DNA from: Rhizoclosmatium globosum
Lineage: Eukaryota; Chytridiomycota; Chytridiomycetes; Chytridiales; Chytriomycetaceae
Length of the DNA: 64,000 nt
NCBI GenBank assembly: GCA_002104985.1
Contig: MCGO01000063.1
Span: forward strand, 62,001-126,000
Direction: 5' to 3'
This document shows positions 58,301 through 64,000 of the stretch, in pieces (the first letter of the stretch is position 1; each line of letters begins with the position of its first letter). Under the pieces are notes generated by a model that worked only from the letters and a program-made list of their open reading frames with translations, was not told the origin of the DNA and searched no databases. The position numbers were made by a program, and so were the translations under genes.

Positions 58301-59112
58301 GCGCGTTTCAATGCATTGATAACTTGAATTCCACAGTGGCCAAGGCGTCGGTGCCAAATTTCTGTCTCCAACGCAGCCAGAATGTACACATCATTGTAGT
58401 TCTTAGCATATTCACAATCAAGGAGGTATAAATTTCCACCTTTTTCCCTTCTTGCAATGCCTACATCTTCTCCAGACTTACTCGTAATTGTTGCTGTACC
58501 ATCAACAATCATGACTCGATGACCTGAGTCGTCCAGTTTACACCCACTCAACAGGCTAACTGGTGCATTTGGGATATATAGCACATCTGTAATTTTTACA
58601 TTTCGATACGAGTTACTTGACTTAAACGAGAGAGTCACATCCCCACGTCCTGTGGCTTCAATTGTAGACCCCCCTGCTACTCTAATAGGGATACGATCAT
58701 GTTTTTCAAATTCCACAAATTTGGTAAACCCCTTCTTCTCTCCAGTAATGTGAACAGATGCTCCACTGTCATAACACCATCTTGGCTTCCCAGGTCTTAT
58801 GTTTTGTTCGGCCATGAATGCTACATTATTTGACAGATCAATAGGTCTAGTTGTGGTTATGTGAGGGTATGCCATCGAACACAAAGCATAGGTAGCCAAA
58901 CTAACCGCGAGAGGGGCAGCATCGTTGGTAAAGAGCTCTGACCAATCTGCACCCGATTTCAGGTGCATAGGTCTGGGTAAGGTACTACCAAGGATGCTGG
59001 CCCGTATTGAAAAGTGATCCTCAAAGACTTCAACACACTGAACCCCACTGATAATTTGGGTGTCTGGTAGTAAAGTGAGAGAATGCTGATTCTTCAATAA
59101 AACATGTAACAT
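55396..59112 (-). CDS. Copia Pol polyprotein (protease, integrase, RT, RNase H)
   Basis: 1238 codons. Protease active site DSGASVHI at residue 115. GAG-pre-integrase zinc motif in WHRRLGHCGIQV ... CNCHSCAAGK. Integrase core D-D-E: HMDTYSMGKP, FTDAFSGYSVGY, HGDNGAEFINKEF, EQNGIAERKNRT. Reverse transcriptase: DIDVAFLNAEIDTEVYLEQP and the catalytic YVDDLIFSG. RNase H: TDSDFATCTDDRRSVGGYVV, STLEAEYMAMS, then a C-terminal DVLTKPLDAPTFKRMREAMG. No stop or frameshift. It lies +1 relative to gag, so expression needs +1 frameshifting (as in Ty1), reinitiation at the internal ATG, or splicing. Confidence 0.97.
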   Translation of the reverse strand: MLHVLLKNQHSLTLLPDTQIISGVQCVEVFEDHFSIRASILGSTLPRPMHLKSGADWSELFTNDAAPLAVSLATYALCSMAYPHITTTRPIDLSNNVAFMAEQNIRPGKPRWCYDSGASVHITGEKKGFTKFVEFEKHDRIPIRVAGGSTIEATGRGDVTLSFKSSNSYRNVKITDVLYIPNAPVSLLSGCKLDDSGHRVMIVDGTATITSKSGEDVGIARREKGGNLYLLDCEYAKNYNDVYILAALETEIWHRRLGHCGIQVINALKRAKIIKSDVTRSECNCHSCAAGKSIRKSVPKERHRATQPLEEVHMDTYSMGKPTLGGKRYMVMFTDAFSGYSVGYLQSKKSGSETLDSFRSFKNTVEADTGRQIKRLHGDNGAEFINKEFEKFCTDHNIVQTDSTPYVHEQNGIAERKNRTIAGMALAMLHEANLPISYWGEAFMCAIYLSNRCPLARHEWKSSFEILMGRAPQIDHLKVFGCVARVHVPKETKLKSDAKTRVGRFVGYDLRKNAYRILIDGKVEYSRDVTFFEDEFDSSKWTGDEESMDWSFGDEGSDWGDWVGLNSDEIEPNNGQDAHGVPDEASEASDAEEQRENVGSVLQPPPMAEPVQQQRETGRAPTRRERRNQPTPSYRDLSDREIEEDEFDLLAETAQQLQERDVFHLAFSAEVVPRVFRETWNVLRHALGAEVEEIVPKTYQAAVSGRFAKEWMAANNAEMESIRANKTYELVKLPPGRRAIQVKWVYAHKFDRSGKLVRRKARLVAKGFRQVEGVDYWETFAPTAKFSSIRTIVAAGVQKQWYHRLADIDVAFLNAEIDTEVYLEQPEGYVVQGKEDYVWKLKKCLYGLKQSPRAWNTTLDSYLRGRGFIPSMADPCVYVKKFGVDVVVISVYVDDLIFSGNNLYKIEAVISNMKKRFNMKDLGFLEWYLGIQFKFSPDRKQVNLSQSQYVSDLVKKFRLDDSNELQIPMLTSSAYLSSRESPTTDAEKAKMADIPYRELVGSLQYLAVATRPDIAAAVSVLSRFLNNPGDAHWRAAKDVVRYVKGTSNLALKYEGKTGLEGVTQVRYDGPNAEAVARVDSRHLTAFTDSDFATCTDDRRSVGGYVVMLSGGAVSWKCQKQPTVALSTLEAEYMAMSRGAQEIIHLRRLLGEIGFPVDEPTTLFGDNQGCIAVTKNPKFHDRVKHVDIRHHFLREKVLAEELKVEYVSTKVMVADVLTKPLDAPTFKRMREAMGLVGME

Positions 59113-59230
59113 TACGCACCGTGGGAGGGACAGCGTTGTTGGTAAAGAGCTCTAACCAATCTGCACTCGATATCAAGTGCATAGGTTCGGGTAAGGTACT
59201 ACCAAGAACGCTGTCCCCATATTTGTTCCT
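58895..59230 (-). repeat. Imperfect internal duplication at the gag-pol junction
   Basis: About 100 bp at 58,900-58,999 and 59,125-59,224 are similar (shared strings GTTGGTAAAGAGCTCT, CCAATCTGCAC, GGGTAAGGTACTACCAAG). One encodes LGSTLPRPMHLKSGADWSEL in pol, the other LGSTLPEPMHLISSADWLEL in gag, so both kept coding capacity after duplication. Confidence 0.85.
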
Positions 59231-60556
59231 TGTCTCCCACACCAGTTTAAGCATCATCAACACTGTCGCTCCAAAAAATAGTGTCTTCAACAGCTTCCAC
59301 ATCCATTTACTGAACATATCTCTGTACGACGGGAGACTATGCCGTCTTCCCTGCTTTTTCTTCCTTGGACGACCAAACCAAAGTCTGTCTACCGACTTTG
59401 GCAGGATTTTCACCATTGATAATACTTTCATAACTGGATATGCTAGCCAACCTTGAACTGAGTATTTGGTTGGGGAAGGTAACACAACTCGTCCCCTCCA
59501 TCTTCTTCGAAAGTGGCACTTTCTATCACATGAGAGCAGTTCAAGATTTCCACGAGTGAATAGCACAGAGCTTGCCCCCTTCTTTACACATGGTAGTTGA
59601 ATTGTGGGTTTCGAGTTCGCGTATACTTTTCGAACCAATACTCTCCCAACACTATCAATGAACATTTTGATGATTCGCCAGACAAGAGAAGCCAACAAGA
59701 AGTAATAGGGGGAATCTCCCCAAGCGCCGGAGCCTTTATTGGATTTTCCAATATCTGCAAAGTTTCCAACCTCCTCCTTTCTTTTCTTCTTCTTCTCCAG
59801 CATTTCCTTGAACCAGTCAGGCGCTTTCTCTGGGTACTTGACAAAACATGAATCATCTGAATGGTTTTTCTGGCACCATTTGCATCGTTTCCTCTCGCTA
59901 CTTGGTCTCCCGTTTCCAGATCGTTGAGCTAGATTCGCCTCTGACTTAACGGCATCATCGTGAGTCTTTACTTGACGTCTTGCCTCATCACGCATTTGCT
60001 GAATCATTTTCGTCCGGTCTGGGAGTGCACCGCCAGCGAGAAGGGCCTGCCTGACAGTATTCAAGTCCTCTGGCATCGCCAATAGAATTGTTCCAACGAT
60101 TCCTTCTTCACTAATTTGGTCTCCACCTAATTGAGCCATTTTCGTAATGAGAGTTGATGCGCGACTTAGGAATGGTTCAACGTCTCTCGCATCGGTACAT
60201 TGAAGCGTAAAGAACTCCCGTTGGAGTGTAACTCGAGTAACCCAGTCTTTTCCTCCATAAGTCGCTTGTAAATCGTTCCAAATTAGCTGTGTGGATTGGG
60301 ATTCGTTGATTGACATGAATACATCGTCTGACAAGAATCGAACTAGGCATTCCTTCGCCGTCGTATCCAATTTGTTCCATTCAGCTAATTTCGTAGGATC
60401 CGTAGTGCTTGGAGATACGAACTTTCCTTCCTTAAGCCCTGTGATGCCTTTCGAAGCCAAGTAGACCAGAAGTCGCTTGCTCCAGACTGCATAGTTCCCA
60501 ATTCCTTCCAGGATTGGGTATTTCACACGATCATCCGAGTCCTTCTTGTCAGCCAT
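59030..60556 (-). CDS. Copia Gag polyprotein
   Basis: 508 codons from ATG 60556 (MADKKDSDDRVKYPILEG). The N-terminal 200 residues match the Copia gag fold (NYAVWSKRLLVYLASKGI, LIWNDLQATYG, LQREFFTLQCTDARDVEPFL, ILLAMPEDLNTVRQALL). A zinc knuckle CKWCQKNHSDDSC lies at 225-237 (C-X2-C-X3-H-X4-C, one residue shorter than the classical spacing). After a Lys-rich segment, residues about 265-508 are unusual: two hydrophobic stretches (YYFLLASLVWRIIKMFI; WKLLKTLFFGATVLMMLKLV) and a block, LGSTLPEPMHLISSADW, that repeats in the N-terminus of pol. This tail may be an inserted or captured segment rather than ordinary gag. Confidence 0.88.
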   Translation of the reverse strand: MADKKDSDDRVKYPILEGIGNYAVWSKRLLVYLASKGITGLKEGKFVSPSTTDPTKLAEWNKLDTTAKECLVRFLSDDVFMSINESQSTQLIWNDLQATYGGKDWVTRVTLQREFFTLQCTDARDVEPFLSRASTLITKMAQLGGDQISEEGIVGTILLAMPEDLNTVRQALLAGGALPDRTKMIQQMRDEARRQVKTHDDAVKSEANLAQRSGNGRPSSERKRCKWCQKNHSDDSCFVKYPEKAPDWFKEMLEKKKKRKEEVGNFADIGKSNKGSGAWGDSPYYFLLASLVWRIIKMFIDSVGRVLVRKVYANSKPTIQLPCVKKGASSVLFTRGNLELLSCDRKCHFRRRWRGRVVLPSPTKYSVQGWLAYPVMKVLSMVKILPKSVDRLWFGRPRKKKQGRRHSLPSYRDMFSKWMWKLLKTLFFGATVLMMLKLVWETRNKYGDSVLGSTLPEPMHLISSADWLELFTNNAVPPTVRNVTCFIEESAFSHFTTRHPNYQWGSVC

Positions 60557-60666
60557 GTTGGATGGACAGGTCAGTGAGGATGGATGGTGGTGGTCTTGTT
60601 AACTGCAGATGTCGAACTGAGATGTCGACTCGCCCAAACTCAATCGCAGATCAGATACTCTTAATC

Positions 60667-60806
60667 TCTCTGATGCGTAGCCGCAGTTAGTTGTTTGACA
60701 ACAAGATAAGTATTTATTCACCTGATGCGTAGCCGCAGTTAGTTGTTTGACAACAAGATAAAAAAGAAGACAAAAGAAATTTGACAACATAACCAAACAT
60801 CCAACA
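60667..60806 (-). repeat. 5' LTR, 140 bp
   Basis: Begins TGTTGG on the minus strand and ends CATCAGAGA, so the outer end is GA rather than the usual CA. No mismatch to the other LTR. It contains a 40-bp direct repeat (CTGATGCGTAGCCGCAGTTA... on the plus strand), twice with a 12-bp spacer. No primer binding site could be assigned with confidence just inside it. Confidence 0.95.
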
Positions 60807-60811
60807 GGAGG
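60807..60811 (+). repeat. Target site duplication, right
   Basis: GGAGG, identical to 55233-55237; 5 bp is the usual length for Ty1/Copia integration. Confidence 0.9.
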
Positions 60812-61770
60812 AATCTGAAGCACGCGACCGGCCGCCGTTCCAGAGAGACCAAACCGAGGAGTAGCAGGACGACCAACAAGAACCTTGAGTGTAGCAACTG
60901 GTGGAATAACTGGGGCAATGACGGGAACGGGAATCAGTGAACGTGGAATCTCGGTAAGACCAAAAGCAGATTCTCCTGGGACACCAAAGCGAGGAATGGC
61001 TTGTGGAAGTGGGACAAAGTTTCTGAATCTGGCGACATAGTCTGGGTTCATGACAATTCTTGTGACAGGGATGTTGTTGATGACTTCTCGAACGGTGATA
61101 AATGACGGTGGAGTCGACGATGATGGGACTGGAATGTGTGATGGTCGTGGAACGGAAATCTGTGAGTTATTTGTGGAGTTGTTTTGGGGTGATGGGGTGA
61201 AGTGTGTGGGAATAGAAAATGGTGGGGAATACAGTGATGATGATGAGCCAGCGAATGAAGGGTGGAATGCACGGTCACGGTTCTGGATAGCACGAGCGCG
61301 GTTGGGGACAGGGACCCCGGGGAAAACAAAGGTGTTTAAGGACACTATTAGGGGCGGTGAAACGATTAGTATTCGGTTTAATGAAGGGTGAATGCGGGAT
61401 GGTAGTGATAATAAAGGAGGTGAATGTGAGGTAGAGGGATCCAGTGGTGATGCCAATGACAGGCTGTGATGGAGCCGTTTGTTATGATTGATGAACACGG
61501 GCAATCCAGATCGCTGAGCGAGCCAAAGAGCGTGTGGACGCGTCCAATCCGATCATTCGCAGCATGGTAAGGTTATATATCACAATAGTAAAGCGGGGTG
61601 AGAGGGAATGCACGTACTTTGTTTATGAGAAAGAAAAAAAGGGAAGGGGGGAGGACTGTTTCCTTCATATTCCACATCCTGACAATTACGCAAAGCTTGG
61701 TTCGTGTTATGACAACAAGTGATGTGAAATCAGTGTTCATCACGAGATGGAGTTTGGTCTATGAAACTGA

Positions 61771-62569
61771 TACATGTCCTCATGCTCGGAACAGTCAAGT
61801 CATGACTGGATCTTGGACGTTCGAACAAAGTGTAAAATAAAGCGCAGATATTAATTGGAATCGGCTTTTATTCGATAGAAAAGAGGGAAAGAACCAACAA
61901 TCGTGACAGTTTTTCCTTCAGTCCAATCCTTCCATCTTGCACTATTCAATTGCGAGATCAAGGCTCTGATGCTGTGAGTCCATTTGCTATTGATGGAGAT
62001 GAGGTGGTGGTGGTGATAGTGGAAGTTAAAAGTGTAGGGATTGAAGATGCGGTGATGGGAAAGTGATTGAAGTTGTTGGCTGTTGCTCGGGTTCCTAACG
62101 TGAAGAAGATGATGACTGTATTGCAGCATTCGTGAAGATATTTTGCACTCAAGGTCTCGTCAATGCGGTCATGAAGAAAATCGAAGGAAAAATGCTGTCG
62201 AAGCGTGGTAAGCCAAATGAACGCAAATAATTAAGTACAAACCGTTAGCGTCGTTTTCCAGCGTGAAGAAATAAATTGATTCCGTGCGGTTGGTGGGTTC
62301 ATTGCTGTGTGATGTAGTTTGTTCTGGTTTGGTTGTGGGGGATTTGATGAAGGGGGCAAACGGAGGAGAAAAAATATCCTCCTCCAACACATATTTTCGA
62401 CTGAAAATATTCCAATCCACCTCATATTTTGAGAAATATGTCTGAGCCATAGTGAGGGGTCATACACGTTGGCAGCAATGCAATAGCGGAATATTTGATG
62501 GTTTTCCCTTGTTGATGCAACTCTGGAGTCTGCAAACCGAGTTCGAGACGTTGAGACGTTTATGATGGC
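61771..62569 (-). other. Unassigned region with one possible short gene
   Basis: The minus-strand frame 62169-62450 starts with ATG (MAQTYFSKYEVDWNIFSRKY) and a downstream piece at 61958-62152 reads HECCNTVIIFFTLG. An intron between them (GTTTGT to GACAG near 62,190-62,240) does not preserve the frame, so I do not call a gene. No known domain. Confidence 0.3.
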
Positions 62570-63700
62570 ATTGGATAAACCGAGACACAATTTGGAGACT
62601 ATTGTTCCTCCTTTTGGATTTGCATTTTCTTGCCAATCCCCAAGTCAATCTTCTGACGAACCTCCATCCCGCCAGACTCTCAACATCAGTCGCGAAACAA
62701 AACTACACCACGAGACTAATTCCTGGTTTCGGCGGGAGCTGTAGCAATAGTGGCGGCAGTTATCTCAAGCTTAGCCAATTTACATCTACGACACTCCTCC
62801 AACTCTTAGCATTTCTTAGTGTATCCGTCCCATTAGCTACAGTGTTCTCCGCCTTCACTCTATCCTCTTGACGCATTATTGACTTCAACAGGCGTTGGTG
62901 CCTCAATGAACTCAGAATAGCGTCCAGACTCAATATCCTCCCCCTTAAAATCACTGTTAAAATCACATGCATATAATTGCCTTTCCCGTATTCCCGCACC
63001 CAGACAGATACAGCTTCCTTCGATTCTTGTGCATTTGTCCATGAAATCGTCACCCCTTCCTTTCTTCTCGTTCGTCGTGCTTGGTTCTTTGGTGACTCAA
63101 TATGAAACTCCGCGATGCAATCCAACATCGTTCAGATCCATCCCGCATCGCTCGTGCATCGCTCTATTTGTATTTGTATATGTACTATGTCCTGGGACGG
63201 GTAAACGGAGGTTAAAAAGGATCAGATTCATCAATGATCTGAGAAAGTCGTCGGTATGATTGCATTCGAGGTACGTGTCGTAGTATTCATTCAACTGAGA
63301 TAATAATATACTGAAACAGAGCTCAAACGGAAGACTGATGAAATGAATGATTCGATTGACACGTCAGACTAATAGGATGGTACACGGATATAGGAGACAA
63401 ATACAATGCACCAATATCTGAATCAGTTTTGGACCTTTGTATTCCATCGAAGAAAGGCTGGTGAAAATGATGTTGAACGAGGTGGTTCGCATTCAAATGA
63501 AGGGCTGGTACCTGGATGCCGCTGGACCAGAGCCTCGTATCGCACTGGATTCAAGAGAGAAGTTGAATAGTACGCGGAGTGAATGGTTGGGGTGGTCTGG
63601 TTGAGGTGCGCGTGAGTTGGTCGTGTTGGTCGAATTAGGTCCGATTCAGAGACTTCTTTCAGCCAAATTGAATCGAGAATACAACAAATGTAAGAATTCA
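62570..63700 (-). repeat. Diverged duplicate block, partner of 37.6-38.7 kb
   Basis: Same order of short matches as described for the left partner. It carries minus-strand frames 62760-63128 (MLDCIAEFHIESPKNQARR) and 63423-63701 with no recognised domain. Its position downstream of copy C mirrors that of its partner downstream of copy B, suggesting one larger ancestral duplication. Confidence 0.5.
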
Positions 63701-64000
63701 ATCGTATGAAACACTGTTAGTTACGAGGTTTGTTGAAACGTGTTCAAAACTGTTAAAACTATTAATCGCGATTATCTACTTGGTCCTTAATTTAGGAAAT
63801 CGACTTCAACTTGGATTCAATCTCCTTTATCCTGTTTGTCGAACCACCGACTTTCAATCAGAAACGACATCATAAACAGTCACGAAATTATTCGAAGCTT
63901 AATATTCGCGCGATTGTGGTTTATCTATGAGCGACGAAATTCTAAGATTACTTTTCAATAGCCTCTATTCAATGTCTTTGGTGTACAATCCGCATGGTGT
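63701..64000. other. No feature seen to the right edge
   Basis: AT-rich, no supported frame. Confidence 0.45.

Larger units (their letters stand above)
55238..60806 (-). mobile_element. Complete Ty1/Copia LTR retrotransposon, 5569 bp
   Basis: Bounded by two identical 140-bp LTRs and a 5-bp target duplication. Internally, on the minus strand, gag then pol in Copia order (protease, integrase, reverse transcriptase, RNase H). Pol is one open frame of 1238 codons with all catalytic motifs, so the element looks recently active. Gag is followed by pol in the +1 frame with an overlap of 83 nt. Confidence 0.97.
54571..61504 (-). pseudogene. RRSAR-tail family protein, copy C, split by retrotransposon
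   Basis: The N-terminal half lies at 60,807-61,504 (ending GTAAGRVLQIPPV) and the rest at 54,571-55,237 (starting KKARISVARE, intron at about 55,138-55,196, then SPSNYLIYARRR to RRSARLANL). Removing the insertion and one target duplication leaves the same exon as A and B with no other lesion, so the gene was open until the insertion. The Arg codon mutated in copy A is intact. As it stands, the product would read into the LTR after LQIPPV and stop inside the element. Confidence 0.8.
54500..61770 (-). repeat. Segmental duplication unit, copy C, interrupted by a Copia element
   Basis: Homology to A and B from about 54,500 (CCATATATACATTTATTCA) to 55,237 and again from 60,807 to about 61,770. 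The right part shares the extra 5' flank with copy A (CCAAACTCCATC, CGAACCAAGCTT). The 5569-bp retrotransposon separates the two halves. Confidence 0.88.

Noticed and set aside
61958..62450. Two-exon gene on the minus strand
   Set aside because: The best donor and acceptor leave the second exon out of frame.

Overview
The window is nuclear DNA of a fungus, most likely an early-diverging zoosporic lineage (Chytridiomycota). The genes have short GT-AG introns of about 47-125 nt. They include fungal markers: a Zn2Cys6 transcription factor with a fungal-specific middle region, a Vrg4-type GDP-mannose transporter, REI1 and a Sin3-type PAH protein. Sel1-kinase and restriction-nuclease/kinase architectures fit chytrids best. 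The genus cannot be named from the sequence alone.

Layout. 1-8.4 kb holds a P5B-type ATPase (minus, running off the left edge), a small SLOG-like protein and a Zn2Cys6 transcription factor with two tandem zinc clusters. A tRNA-Pro(UGG) lies at 8.9 kb. 9.2-17.6 kb is a degenerate stretch: a broken TACC-like coiled-coil gene with a triplicated exon/intron block, then a heavily frameshifted minus-strand locus carrying 2OG-Fe(II) dioxygenase, Sel1-repeat and TIR-like modules. 20-34.5 kb is the gene-dense core: GDP-mannose transporter, a PD-(D/E)XK plus kinase-fold protein, REI1, a PAH protein with a membrane tail, a kinase-Sel1 fusion, a PC-esterase-like Golgi protein, DUF4291 and nitronate monooxygenase.

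Repeats dominate the rest. An unidentified intron-containing gene ending in RRSARIA/RRSARLA motifs occurs three times: copy A at 18.4-20.1 kb (+), copy B at 34.6-36.2 kb (-) and copy C at 54.5-61.8 kb (-). A diverged relative lies at 40.2 kb. Copy A has an early stop, B looks open, and C is split by a complete Ty1/Copia element (55,238-60,806) with identical 140-bp LTRs and a 5-bp target duplication. Blocks downstream of B and C (37.6-38.7 and 62.6-63.7 kb) are also related, so the duplication was larger than the gene.

40.7-49.3 kb is one tandem array of about 60 copies of a 141-bp unit with several interleaved variants and a hint of higher-order order. A decayed two-ORF PIF/Harbinger transposon (49.4-52.0 kb) abuts it, followed by a kinase gene with a possible FHA domain.

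Together the genes suggest housekeeping (cation/polyamine transport, 60S biogenesis, Golgi glycosylation) interspersed with fast-evolving signalling or interaction genes and mobile DNA. Repeated one-base frameshifts in otherwise conserved genes mean that either local decay or uncorrected consensus errors must be considered throughout.
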